A stretch of DNA of 64,000 nucleotides from Oxytricha trifallax (taxonomy: Eukaryota; Ciliophora; Spirotrichea; Sporadotrichida; Oxytrichidae). The stretch's first letter is position 1; each line of letters starts with the position of its first letter. This document shows positions 22,580 through 34,999 of the stretch, in pieces. The notes beneath the pieces are model-generated. The model did not search any database. It was not told the origin of the DNA and worked only from the letters and a program-made list of their open reading frames with translations. Location: contig ARYC01001256.1 in the NCBI GenBank assembly GCA_000711775.1, positions 1-64,000 on the forward strand. Direction: 5' to 3'. Position numbers and translations under genes: made by a program.

Positions 22580-25500
22580 AAAAATTTAAAATCTTTAAGA
22601 GATGAATTGAAATATATTATGTAAAATTATTCTATAATTTAGATTATTTTGAGTTTAAATTGTAATTAAAATTTGAAAATATTTTGTAATAAATATTATG
22701 TGTTAAAATTTTTTAGATCTACCATTATTTATTAAAAAATGAATTTTGTAGTTTTAATTTTAGTTTCAGGATCTAACATTAAATGTGATGAGAGTGCTTT
22801 CACTGGCGAGTGTGACCTGAGTGATAAGACTCCATTAACTGAATCTTCATATGAAAATAACCCAAATCCATTCCTCTGGTCCAAGACTAAGCTAGAAAAT
22901 GGATCAGGCTTGGCATTAGTATGTGCAGTTGGTAAAAACACAAATTTCGGTAGATTGCCTGAATTAGTACCTGAAGATGAAGAAAAAGAAGTTCTGACAC
23001 CTCTTCATGAGAAATTAAATAGTTTACTCAAGAATCAAAACCCCAAAACCCTTTAATGAGTTTTATATGTGTTTTGATTGATGAGGGTTATGTTGAGGAT
23101 TAGGGTTTATTTGTGTTAGGAAGCATCATTTTCAGTCAATTTATGAAATCATGAAAGTTTTATATGATCAATTTTTTAATTCTCAACTTATGTCATCTTA
23201 TTATTAAAAGTATGTTAGAGCATTTTTAAATGAAAATATTAAGATTGAGTGACATTAATTTCTATTTTACATTTTTTTCATAAGTTTTTACTTTTACTCA
23301 TCATTTATATGAAATTTGATGATTGCATCTTTTTAAAAAATTGCCATTTATACACAAATATTTTTTAAGTTTTTATTAAAAATTATTTTCAAAATCAATT
23401 CAAAACTTTTATTTCTTATGGCTAGCGTTCTTTATTATCATATTTTCATCCAATACAAAAAAGTTTGGTAACATAAGTAAAATTTAAATGAAAAATATGC
23501 ATAAAATGAGTCATTTTAAGGTGTTTGGTAGATTTAATTTTTTCATGTTTTAGTTTAAGACTTGTTATAAATGGAGATCAATCTTAAAATTTTGTATTTC
23601 TAATGACACTTATATTTTAGACTCTTATTAAATATGGCCAACTTATAGGAGGTAAACCTGATAAAGATACGTGGAGAAAGTATGCAAAAATTGTAGCAAG
23701 TTTTAAAGATGGATTTACATTTTAACCTATTAAATTCCATTAAATTAGTACTAAATTTGTTAAAATTTAATTAGTACCGGTACAAAATTAGTTTAAATTT
23801 AATTGGTACCAATTTAATAGTACCAAAACTTGATTAGTACCAAGTTGTAATCTAATGAGGTTTTAATGGAAAAGTTCCAATATTGTTCAAAACCTAATTG
23901 GTACCAGTACCAACCTGAATTTTTTCTAAGTTGGTACCAAAATATTAAAAAAATGGAGTCCCTAAGAATTATAAGATGATGTTTTCATAAATTTAAGCTT
24001 TTTAAATTAACTAACTATAGTGAACAATTAATGTACTTTCCTCTAAATTCTTCTAGTGAAATAATTTTTACATTACATTTATATAGATGTAGTGATGATA
24101 AAAAATAAAAGATTAAAGATCTCAACCTTGAAAATAAAAAATTTCATTGAATCTAACAACAAGAATGAAATTAATCAAAAAGAAACCCTAATCCCCAACA
24201 TTACCCTCATCAATCAAAACACATATAAAACTCATTAAGGGGTTTTGGGGTTTTGAATATAGGAAAAGCTGCAGCATTATTTTCAACTCTTGTGTTTATT
24301 ATTATGATCACGAAATTCATTATTGTCACTTAAAACAAAAAACGTTTAATAGAATTATAAATTAAAAAAGTTGCGAGATCTTAAATAACTCTGTATAAAG
24401 AAAAAAGTCCAAATTATTCTGATAATTTTACTTTATTAAGAGGAAGCTTAATAATTTTTAGAATTTATTCTTAACCTATTATTTGTGGTTAAGAAATTTT
24501 TAAAAATATAAGCTTAAAACATAATAGTGTGAATTAAGTCTAGAATATATAGTTTGGTGCCTTTAATTTTTTATTAATTAATGATTATTTTCGTAACTAT
24601 TTTTTCTTAAATTATTGTTGTAAGAAATTAAAAAATTATAATACAATCCTAAAACAGGTCTTAAGTATTGACTTTATCAAAAGAAGATGGAGTAAGTATT
24701 TTATTTTGTGTAACCTATGTCTAAATTTATAGAATTTATTGACTAAGGAGACTCTTACGGAGCTTTTGACCCAATTCATCTTTTCAATGACGATTTCAAT
24801 CATGATATTCCCCGAGGGTATCCCATTAGCTGTAAACTTATCAATTGCCAAATCAGTCACATAAATGTCAAAACAGGGAAATTTTATTAAAAATCTAGCT
24901 GCCTAAGAATCTATGGGAGAGATTAGTGAGTTGATCGCTAAATACTCATAATTTTTAAAGTTTATAATTTAGTAAAATAATAGGAGATGCAAATTTTATA
25001 AGGTAAAATGGTTTCTTAGGTAAATATTAATATTATTTACTTTGTGGTTTTAAATTAAAATTTGATATTTGAAAATATCTGATAAATCTTAATAATATAA
25101 TTTGACTAAATCATAAATAAATTAAAAACCTTAGAGATTAAACTATATTATGAAATGATTAAATTCAACAAACTTTATTTTAAATTAAAAATATTATGAT
25201 AAATGCTCTATTCATACATATCATCATTTTTGATTTTTTTAAGAAAAATAATAATTTAATTAAAAGATTTTTAGCATAATTAGCATAGTATAGGAATTTT
25301 ATAAAATATTGGCTTTCTAATGTACTAATCTTAATTAATTTAATGTTTTAGAGGATTTTACTGACAAGACCGGAACTTTGACATAGAATTCTATGGCTGT
25401 AAAAGAGATTTACTTCAACGAAAGAATCTTAAATATATACTATCTTATTTTTTAAATACGTTTATTTTCATTAAATCATTACAGGCAGACCATCAAACTT

Positions 25501-26986
25501 TAAAACATTACCAAATAGTGATAAATTTTCAGAAGCAGTTTTATACAATTCTACTACCAGAGTAGAGAAAGATCAACGCGGCCAACTTATAGCTATTGAT
25601 GGAAATGCCACTGATTAAGGCATTTTTAAGTATTGAAATATCATAATATCATTCTTTAAAATAATTTATTTAATTATTCATAGAAGATGTTGGAGTCTCT
25701 ATACAAATAATGTATAGAATTAATTAATATTAGAATAATTTAATTGATAATACTTGATGGAAGTTGGCTTTGACACTTTCTCAATCTCAAGACAGAGAGA
25801 TTAGCACATTCTTGAAACAATTCCATTCACAAGTGCTAGAAAAATGACCACAGTTGCAATTAGACACCCTACCGATGATAAAGTGGTTAGAGTTTACGTT
25901 AAGGGAGCAGCAGAGAATCTAAATATGATATAATTTAATACCTCAAACAATTAAATAAAATATTATTATTTTTATTTAGAAAGTTATAAGTGCTTGCAAA
26001 TACTATTATGATAAGAGCGGTGATCGTCAAGAGTTGGGATAAGTTTAAATCGATATTAATGAAATGTATTTTAAGTAGATTTAGTCAAATTCAAAAATTA
26101 TAAAATTAAATAATTATTTTTTCGGTCAATAGCATTTTGAAAAACATTGTCGAGGACTTTGGAAGAAAATAATTGAGGACAATTACGATTGCATCAGTTG
26201 ATATGACAGTTAATACATAAATTTTATTATATAAGTAAAAATAGATTTATGATTTAATTTAGTTATTTTAATTTAAGCGCTTAAAGCTCGAATAAATCTA
26301 ATAAAAATTACATATGATTAATATCAATAATAGCTTATTCTAATTTAAAATTCAGAGCAAATACTCATAAAATTTGAGTTAATGAATTTTAATCACATTA
26401 AATAGTATATATTTTAAGTGTAAATATTGAAATCCTAAGGCAATAAATATTCTTAAATTTTATTGAATTTAGTTAAAGAGTACGAATCCTTGAAGACAGC
26501 AAACAATAACTTTTAAACAAATCAAGACAAAAAGGTTTTGGAAAATAATATGACATTTGTTGGTATCTACGGCTTGTGTGACCCACTTAGACATGAAACC
26601 ATAGAGACTATTCGTAAATGCCACTAAGATGGAATTAATGTTAGAATCGAAAAAATTAAAAACAATTTTTTAATTAGAAATTGATCAAATGCTTATATTA
26701 TTTGAATGGTAACAGGAGACAACTTAGACACAGCGAAAGCTATAGCAATTGAAGCAGGTATAATAACTTAAGAAGAAGCGGAATAAGAATATGTTTGCAT
26801 GTCTGGAGCTAATTTCTCAGAGACTTGTGGTGGATTAATCAATGTAGAAGACGACAATTAGTTTAAATATTTGCAGCATATCTATTAATTTTAAATGAAT
26901 ATAGTTTATAATGGAGATGGCAGCACTAAATATGAAATAAATGATAAGATAATGTTCAGAATAGTTCAAAATAAATTGAAGGTCTT
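19851..26986 (+). CDS. P-type Ca2+-ATPase gene B, 5' block of MDSs (scrambled gene)
   Basis: Plasma-membrane-type Ca2+ pump; it would export Ca2+ using ATP through an Asp-phosphate. Pieces in order: TIDEPLLNEENLGITQEQLW (about 19854), VHKIWNDYGGPIKLLARLKT (about 20775), IGTEADIKERVLR, SNESEDSKGK with TM1-2 (21060-21260), ISISDLVVGDIIKLEAEM (about 21490-21655), VPVDSIL, CDESAFTGECDLSDKTPLT (22780 on; split by TBE D), LTLSKEDGV, TM4 with FPEGIPLAVNLSIAKS (24810), DKTGTLTQN (25363), N-domain pieces (25483-26220), VGIYGLCDPLRHE (26560), MVTGDNLDTAKAIAI (26706) and a last piece ending at 26986. All catalytic motifs are canonical here, unlike gene A. The initiation codon is not evident. The 3' half lies inverted at 27760-29303. 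Confidence 0.9.
22467..22577. repeat. TA microsatellite
   Basis: A run of (TA)n with small interruptions in a spacer of ATPase B. It has no visible role. Confidence 0.9.
23036..24255 (-). mobile_element. TBE D: 1.22-kb gene-less TBE derivative inside a coding segment
   Basis: Both ends are TBE termini (CAAAACCCCAAAACCC at 23036, inverse ending 24255) followed by the subterminal block ATCAATCAAAACACATATAA or its inverse. AAT flanks both sides (23033-23035, 24256-24258). The interior has the GGTACC-rich block found between the genes of TBE B but none of the three genes, so it is a deletion derivative that needs a transposase from elsewhere. It splits an MDS of ATPase B: with the element and one AAT removed, the codons read LLKNIGKAAALFSTLVF in frame. 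A near-identical copy in the other orientation is at 44908-46129. Confidence 0.93.
26971..26986 (+). repeat. 16-bp inversion pointer of ATPase B, left copy
   Basis: ATAAATTGAAGGTCTT; the inverse AAGACCTTCAATTTAT is at 29288-29303. Merging them gives NKLKVLARATP in frame, crossing from the + to the - strand block. Confidence 0.92.
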
Positions 26987-27759
26987 TAAAAATAAAATAA
27001 TAAGATAATTTTAGAATTAGAATTAAAGATTAGATTTCAAAGTTTTTTTTAGATTTATATGAAATTTAGTTTTCTATATCATATTATAAAGCCAAAATCA
27101 TTAGCATATAAATTTTTCTTGAAAATAATTCAATTTCTCATAATCTTCTGATAATCAAGGTGTTTATATATATAAAATAATTCAGTTTAAATTTAGATCT
27201 AATTCTATCAATAAATTTTAAAACAAATTAATTAATTTATTTATAAAAGGTGTCACAACTTTCTTGTAAAGCTTTATCAGCAAAGAATTTAGCTGGAGCT
27301 ATAAACTTGATAATCATGCCTTAAATCAATATAAAACTAAAAACTCTCATTAAATTATATTTTATAAAGCATAGAATTCGAAGAAGTGGATTAGTATTAA
27401 TTTTATGTTAAGGAACTGGTAATTCATACAATTATTAAAGTTTAATTATAAATATTTCAATTAAATATCTTGATAATTTTAATATAAATTAAATACTCAA
27501 TAACATTGCCTAAAAAACATTAGATTTGGATTAGTTTTCAATAGAAATTGTCACAACTATATAAAATTAAATTATATAATTTCAAGGCGTTAAACTAAAC
27601 TTAAAATTTATATTGCCATTTAATTTTGTTTTAAAGATAGAAGAAATATTAGAACTTAATAATAAAAATAATTAATTAAATTGAAAAGAATCATAAGTAT
27701 AACTATTATTAAATAAAATTGATGAATCAATTATTTTTATAAAAAATAACAATATAACT

Positions 27760-29303
27760 GTGTTTTTGAGTTTTGAATGTCAATGAGCCAATTCCAAAGC
27801 ATATTAATTGATTTAAAATAAATTATTTAATTTTATTTATATATATTAAGTGATACTCTTATGACAATGAGGTAACTCTGAATAAACTTCCACAATATTG
27901 AACAAGAAGGCATTGAGCAGCAATTGTTGCAGCTATTCCAAAAATTAAAAACAGATTTGTTTGAATACCCCTGAAAACATTGTACTCATCTCCAATTATT
28001 CTGCTGTTTATCAAATTGAAAATACTCATGAACATGAAAGTGTGGAAAATCATAGTGTAGTGCTCAAGCTTCTACTAGTTTTAAATTAAAAATAAACATA
28101 AGTTAGTGAATATACCTGCTGATAAAGTAAAAGAAGTAGGGATGGGATATTAAAATTAATATAAAAAAGTTAGTAAATTCTTCCTCGTTAACTGTATAAG
28201 TAATTTGGAGATTGTCATCGTAGTCAAATCCAAGAAATTCTTTTCCAGCGAATAGCATTGTTATCAAGATTGATGCCTAAAAGATTATAATTATATTAAA
28301 TAATTTTAATATTCTTTGCGATAAAGAAAATTAGTCTTTCCTTTCTTAGAAATCTTTTTCTAAATCAACTTTTTTATTTATACATTAAATTTTCATTTTT
28401 CTGTTAATTATAATATAAGAAATCTTAATTTTTATTTTATGCCTTTATCATACCAGATTATTTTCTGTCTCTTCAATTAATAAATATTATATATTATAGG
28501 AATATTTCTAATATATATTAAAAGAGTGTTTGACCAAGAATGTTTCTCCACATGAGAGGATTAATAAGTGAACCATTTCTTTAATCAGGCTTTTTGTCAA
28601 TAATATTTTCTTATGCAGACTCATTTCCAAAATAAATTGCAGCGCAAGTATCTAAGAGTAGGTTAATCCACACCATTTGAATTGAATCTAAAGGGAGGTC
28701 ATTTACTTAAAATTCTGTAAAATATGATAAAATAATTGGAATTTTTAATTAAGATTATATATGTGTATTCATGAAAATAGCTCCAAAGATTATGATAAAC
28801 ATAGCAACTATATTTACAGTGATTTGAAACTGTAAGAATCTGCGAATATTCTCAATGATGTTTCTGCTCAGTTTGACTCCAGTTAAAATGCCATTTAAGT
28901 TATCAGTTAGCAACATAATGTCTGAAGCATCTTTGGCAACATTTGTACTGATTAAAAAAAAGAAATAGTTTTAATTTTTTTCTTTTTGGTTTTCTTTAAT
29001 GCTTTTAAAATAATTTGGAGGTATTTTAGAGTAAAATAGCTAAAATATATCTCTAATATAAAACTTGATAGTATAAGATTAGCAAAAAATGTTAATATTT
29101 TCTTAAATAGTAAAATATTTTACAAAAATTGATGAATAAGTTTTTTGTGATTCCCATGCAAAGACCAACGTCAGCTTTCTTAAGCGCAGGAGCATCAGAG
29201 GTGCCATCACCAATGAATCCCACAATTTTATGATTTTCTTAAAGACCAGCTACAAGCATTAATTTTTAATCTGGAGTTGCTCTTGCCAAGACCTTCAATT
29301 TAT
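27760..29303 (-). CDS. P-type Ca2+-ATPase gene B, 3' block of MDSs, inverted
   Basis: Minus strand. From the pointer at 29303: KLKVLARATPDQKLMLVAGL, GFIGDGTSDAPALKKADVGL (hinge, to about 29145), AKDASDIMLLTDNLNGIL and VKLSRNIIENIRRFLQFQI with TM5 (about 28960-28780), VNDLPLDSIQMVWINLLLDT (TM6) to RNGSLINPLMWRNILGQT (about 28710-28525), LFAGKEFLGFDYDDNLQ (about 28275-28165), HYTMIFHTFMFMSIFNLI with the final TMs to SLFRVTSL (about 28065-27855) and ICFGIGSLTF (about 27800). The pieces are non-scrambled within this block. The C-terminal end between 27250 and 27750 is unclear to me. Confidence 0.9.
29288..29303 (-). repeat. 16-bp inversion pointer of ATPase B, right copy
   Basis: AAGACCTTCAATTTAT, the inverse of 26971-26986. 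It occupies the codons of KLKVL, the same protein position as the 12-bp pointer of gene A. Confidence 0.92.
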
Positions 29304-29550
29304 ATAAAATAATTTAAAATTCATTCAATAATTCCAAAACAAAGATATGCAAATATTTAACCTAAATGTTAATTCTAAATATATCAAAGACTAGAAATGA
29401 TATTTAATGATTATGTTTAATCTATAGTATAAGTTTAGTAAATTGATATATAGTTTGAATTAGTTACTAATCCTTTTCATTTACATTTATAATTATCGAG
29501 TAGTTTCCTGTAAAATTCTCTATTCATAGTAATTTTATCACTATCTTTTG

Positions 29551-31904
29551 TCATTCCTTTGGGACTTTGAAATGCTTTGAGCCCTGTCCGCTAGCCTTGA
29601 CGTCTTGAGTTGGGGGGATGACTTGAGTTACGACCCCAAGACCCTTCGTCCTGCCCTCTCTGAAGAGAATGGTAGTGCCTGGCTTCAAGTACTCTGGTCT
29701 GTACATGAACTTGAACTTCACGTGGCCCTTGTCTCCCGTACGCAACAAGTCCTTATTCATATCAAGAATTGAAAGATTTAATTTATTATGCTTTTGAAAA
29801 TGGATAAAATTATAAATTATATCAAGTACTTTAGCTGCTTATCGAATGACACCACAATTTAAATCACAGGACCCTTTCAGAATGATTTAATTTAATTATT
29901 AATATTTATTTAGTTTTAAGACTTTGTTTATTTTTCAACATTATATAAAAAATAATGTCATTTACAAATATATTTCAACTTCTTGAAGACATCCATTTAA
30001 CTAAAAATACATACTAAAAATTAAATAAATCAAAAGCAAATTGTATTTTTGTTTTAAATGTACAACTGCTTGATAATTGGTTTTGATAGTGGTGGCATGA
30101 TGAAGAATAACAACCTCAGCCTCAAAATCGTATATTGACTGTGGGTTGGAGTTCTTGTCCAAGAGAACCATACCTTTTCTGAAGTGCGTACGCTTAAGTT
30201 ACAATTTCTTGCTGTCCTAAGCTTTAATGTTGAAGCAGACTGCCTGACCTGAAACTGCAACGTCTATAACTATAATCAACAAAATTTGACATAATTTACC
30301 ATAATTGTTTTTATTGATACTTTTACTATACTGGCGTCCTTTTGTGATGAATAGACTTAACAACTACAGGGTTGAATTTACCAGTTTTATCAGGTCCAAG
30401 CAGTAGGACAGTACCTGGAAGCACAGAGCCAGCCTTGAGAGTACCAGCTACAACCAGACCAACTCCAGTGACTTAATACACACCATCAATCATGAATTCA
30501 ACTGGGTCAGTGGGCTTCTTGAAATGTCCACTCATGTGAATTCTAGACTGTAGGAGAGACATGAATTCCTTGAGCTTGGGGACACCCTCACCAGTAACGT
30601 TTGAAATCGTGAAGATTGGGGTCAATTTATCTGCAGCCAAGCTGTTTGCGAACACACTGATGTCGTCGTCATCCTTAACCAAAACTGGCATTTTACCGCA
30701 GCCTGGGGATTTCAAAATCTTCACTATTGTCGTTAAATAATTAAGTTTAAACATTAAGTAATTATTATTTTTTGAAGCAAGCTAAATTTGCAAAAAATAA
30801 TTCGTAAAATATAAATAAAATATTATGATTGATAGGCAATTAATGAATTATTAAAGATGAAATATTAGTGTATTTATAGTTTTTTGTCAGATTAAGCTAC
30901 CAAATATATAATAATCATTTTTGTTTTAAATGAAAGAAAAATTACTTTAATAATCAAAGAAAAATAACTAATTGTTAATTTTCATATTATAAAATCATAA
31001 ATAATATATTTCAATTAATTATTAAAATAAAATATATAATAGTTATAATGTATCTTTGGTCTATTCATAAACGCTTTATGGAGCAATATCTATCTTAGTG
31101 ATGACAATGAAAATGGGAACTTTCAAAGCCAGTGAGATACCCAAGTGCTCCTTGGTCATTCTGCTGACTCCCATGTTAGCTCCCACTATGATCATGCTGT
31201 AATCTGGCAGTAAACCGACCAGTCCGAACATGGTAGTCTTGAGGTACTTTTCATGACCACACAAATCAAGGAAAGTAATGAGTTTCTTTGAATTTGTGGC
31301 GATATGAGCCCATGATTGATTCTTCGTGGCGTTTGCTCTCTCCACCTCGACTTATCGCTTGGTGTCGTCGAATCCCATGATCTCTTGACCAATACTACTC
31401 GTTCGACCGTTCTGGGCTTCGTGACCGAAATTGAAAACCTTCATTCTAGCGGATCCTCTACCGTCGTCCATTATTCCCTTGGTTAAGACACCGACAAGCG
31501 TGCTCTTACCCGAATCGACATTACCAATCACAGCAATTCTGATATTTAGATTTAATATATAGACATTCTTTCGTTAGGTTATTTAAGCTCTATATGGATA
31601 TCAAAATAGATTCATTGGTATATTAGATATAAAATTCAATTTTTTTGTTGCTTCAAGGAATTTACTCTATAAACATAATTCTGATATCGTTCTCTTCTCT
31701 AACTGCGAGTGATGAATCAATCTTATCAAGTTGACTTTCGAAAAACTTCTTCTCCTCTTCCTCTTCCTCAGCAGTTAAATTTTTCTCCTTAACTTCCTCT
31801 TCCTCGGCATGACCATTACTTGCTGCACTATTTTATGTAGTATCGATCTATACTTAATCTTGAACTTGCGCTTTATCAGTTTATGCTCCACCATCTATAT
31901 TCAT
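29551..31904 (-). CDS. GTPBP1/GTPBP2-type translational GTPase, with IESs
   Basis: EF-Tu-superfamily GTPase of the GTPBP1 kind. ATG at 31904 (MNIDGGAQTDKAQVQ), an acidic N-terminus (to about 31680), then the G domain: G1 [14 protein letters not shown] (about 31530), [18 protein letters not shown] (G3), [14 protein letters not shown] and VITKIDIAP (G4). The next piece has [14 protein letters not shown] and [16 protein letters not shown] (30753-30480), then [19 protein letters not shown] and [11 protein letters not shown]; then [10 protein letters not shown]...FRKGMV and [14 protein letters not shown] (30265-30060); last [20 protein letters not shown] and [10 protein letters not shown] to stop TGA at 29551. 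Order is linear. Two IESs are proven by pointers (see separate entries); spacers at about 30272-30335 and 30755-31060 also interrupt it. The shadows on other frames are ignored. Confidence 0.92.
29767..29828 (-). other. IES with 8-bp pointer in the GTPase gene
   Basis: ATATCAAG occurs at 29759-29766 and again at 29821-29828. Removing one copy with the 54 bases between joins the codons [14 protein letters not shown] in frame, matching the family. The interior is AT-rich and unrelated to the protein. Confidence 0.9.
31546..31687 (-). other. IES with 11-bp pointer in the GTPase gene
   Basis: AATTCTGATAT is present at 31535-31545 and 31677-31687. Deleting one copy and the intervening DNA joins [19 protein letters not shown] in frame at the start of the G domain. 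Confidence 0.92.
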
Positions 31905-31924
31905 AGTGATATAAGCAATACATT

Positions 31925-33045
31925 ATTATGATTAATCTTCATCGTATATAATTGAAATATATATTATCTATATTACTGTCAATTCTCATTTAATCAAGGA
32001 TATTGGCAAGCGCAATAGGTTATCTTTTATGTTCCTCGATATCAGTCAAGTTTTGATACTCTTCATTCTACTTATGTTTCTTATTTTACTGCTACTTATA
32101 TAATTAATATACATCAATAATACCAAAGATAAATTACTATATATATAAATACAAAATATACTTATAATAAAGAATAACTTGTGAGCAGCTATGGTTTTTG
32201 AATCTTCCATTTTTATTGTGTTTTGCTTAAAAATTTGAAAAATTATTACTGTGTTAATTCAAAGATTTGGTAGTATTATTATTTTATTGGTAAATTATTA
32301 ATAATTATTAAGTTTTTGCTTTTTAATATCTTCAAATGTAGGAGTAGTTATTTAAAAATATTAATATGCAATAAAATTGCTATCTTTCATCTATTAACAA
32401 AATTGCTGAGTGCATATATAATAGAATTTAATTATTGTGTTATTTGTTTGAGTTGAAATAAATCGAACAAGTGACTCTTGATTATTTATCAATATAATAT
32501 TGCAATTATACATTTGTTCACTGGAATTACATTCAAAAATTATATAATTATTATTATTTTCTTAAGTAAATTTTATAAAAGTCTTTAGATACATTATAAG
32601 TCATTAAATTAGAAGAAAATTTTATCGCAAATTAGTAAATTTTAAAGGAATTTAATTCATATATTATTAATAAAATAAACTTCGATTGGGTTTATTAATT
32701 AATTATATCAATTTATATATAAAAGTACCAAAATAAATATTATATCTTCACTAATTAAATGTAATTTGAGTCAGTTTGACTTTCAATTTATAATAAAAAC
32801 AACCAACCCAGAAGCTCTATTTTTAATTATTTAACTTTTATCAACCTTCCTTTCACAGAATTTATTATAACTTACCATAGTAATTTTCAAACATCGAGAT
32901 AAGCTTCATTTGTATACAAAATATAAGTAAAATATTATTAAATTAACATTAAAAACAAAACACTTAATAATATTGCTTTCTATTTTGAAACAAGAACTAA
33001 ACATGCAGATCTAGTAATAACAAAAGTTTTATAGATTTACTGATA
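31925..33045. other. AT-rich intergenic stretch between the GTPase and the next gene
   Basis: No protein similarity is visible. A short minus-strand stretch near 31985-32095 is somewhat less AT-rich and could be a small MDS. It probably contains divergent 5' regions of the two neighbouring genes. Confidence 0.45.
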
Positions 33046-33054
33046 AATCAGAAA

Positions 33055-34995
33055 TGATGCAAAAAATGAGAAAATATCTTCAGAAATACAGAACCAGAAT
33101 GTTTGAAGTTTAGAAATTCGATGATTTTCATGAGAATATGTTAATATCTCAACCAAACTCAAAGGTTTTAGAAGGTGGATAAGAGGAGAGGCAGCAGCTT
33201 GACTAAAAGTAACTATAGCAATCCTTAATGAGTTATATTTCTATATTATAAATGAAAATGTATTATTGTTTTCCAAGTAAACGAGTTGCTTCTTTAAATT
33301 TGATATAACGTAGTAGTAAATCATGAATCAAGTACCTGCCAATAATTTTGATGAGGAAAATACCTAAATATCCCATGATGATAATTCTATGTAATAAGTT
33401 TATTAAACCTAAGATTACAGCATGGTTGATTAAGACTACTCTACTTTACTAAGAATTTAACATAATCCATAGAATTTGATTAACAATTATGCTCACTAAG
33501 TTTATGCGAGTTAATTTTCTCAAACTTAAGATTGAAATTAAATTTTAAATAAAATTAATAAATTATTAAAGAGGTAATAAGTTGATTAACATTTTTAAGA
33601 TCACTGTGAACAAGTTCAGGGATAAGAGCTCAAATTTGTAAAAGTTTAGGGTCATGGTAGATATAAACCATTTTGTTCGATTTGCTATGAATATTTCAAT
33701 TTTGATGAGTATACAGCTATGGTTGATATTTAATTATGAGTACGAATTAAATGCATTCTTTCAAAAGTTTAATATATATTAAAATTAGAAGAGATATGAA
33801 GTATGATTGTGGCAATTATGAGTAAGATACTAATTTCAAAATAAAGAGTGAGTTTCACATAAATTGTTTGCTAAGTTTCAATTAAGAAGTTTGCATGATT
33901 TAGACTCACCATCTTAGATGTTTGACTTGTCTTTCTAAGAGTTCAATTAAAATATTAAATTGATAATTTGTTAGCTTTTTTTTAGTAAAACAAATTGCAA
34001 TTTGATATGAAGCTATTTAAAAAATGATAGTAACATTAAAATAACCAAGAGTTAAACTGGATTCGGTTTAAGTTTTGATATTTGCATATTTCGTTGTCAA
34101 AATTTTCATAGGAAGCTAAGTTTCAGTAGCTCTGATTGTAACAAGAAGATGTTTTTTAGATGTAAAAATAGAAAAGATTTTAAATAAAATATGCTTAACT
34201 TTACTATTTAAGAATATTATGAATGGTTTGTTAATGCTATAATCTTACTAAATTTTAAAAATAATTGAAAATTTTCAATCAATAATATCTAAGTTATAAT
34301 AATAAAAATATAGACAATTATAATTAAATTTTAATAATCTCGATGAAGTTTACAGACAAGAAAGATTTGATGAGTATTTAAATCGCTCAGCCTTCACGTA
34401 CTCTTTAACAATTTTTGAATCTTTTTGAGTTGAATGAAAGTTTCTAATGTTAACTTATGAAAAAAGAATACCCAAAATATGATGAGATTCTTCATGAATG
34501 TTTGGTTGATTTACCTATTTAAATTGTTTAGGATTATAATTCGGTTGAATAGAAGTTGTTTTAGAAGGAAATGTAATGCCTTAACATTTCAAATAATTGC
34601 CACAATATTACCATTTAAATATAGGATTCCATTAAAATTATAAAACTCTTTATTGGATTAAACCTAGCAAATCATTAGACTATAAATTATTTAGTCTTTA
34701 TTTTTACAATAACTAACATAGACGTCGTTTAATTGAAATAATGTACAACCTACGAAGTGAAATGTTTGTCACATTACTTTTAAAATATTAAATTGCTCAT
34801 GTAATTTTGTTAAGTGACAGAGACTTGCTTGAGATTATTAACTAAGAAAAGTATGAGAGAGACTTCATATAATCTCAATCACATGTGCTACAAACGCTTT
34901 AATAAAGCTAAAGGAATCTATGTGAAAATTCAAGGTATTAAATGGATAATATGCACGATGGAGATGTTTAAATGACTGAAGAAAATTGGATTTGA
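33055..34995 (+). CDS. Unrecognised Cys/His-rich protein, fragmented
   Basis: Coding pieces on the + strand with Gln-coding TAA/TAG: KYRTRMFEVQKFDDFHENM (about 33085-33235); MNQVPANNFDEENTQ from ATG 33324 to about 33535, rich in Gln and Asn; a Cys/His part KPFCSICYEYFNFDEYTAM (about 33660-33725) followed by CGNYEQDTNFKIKSEFHINC and HHLRCLTC (about 33800-33930); FDICIFRCQNFHRK (about 34080); and a C-terminal piece YLKTLYW-like ...KTLYWIKPSKSLDY to ENWI and TGA 34995. The Cys/His spacing suggests a RING-like or other zinc-binding fold, perhaps a ubiquitin ligase, but this is inference. Whether the first piece belongs to the same gene is uncertain, as a TGA intervenes at about 33325. Confidence 0.55.
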
Positions 34996-34999
34996 TAAA

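Noticed and set aside
30054..30260. Minus-strand frame [20 protein letters not shown]
   Set aside because: It is a wrong frame over the GTPBP1-like segment that reads FRKGMV and [14 protein letters not shown].
31192..31392. Minus-strand frame [20 protein letters not shown]
   Set aside because: A wrong frame over the GTPase G-domain segment with [15 protein letters not shown].
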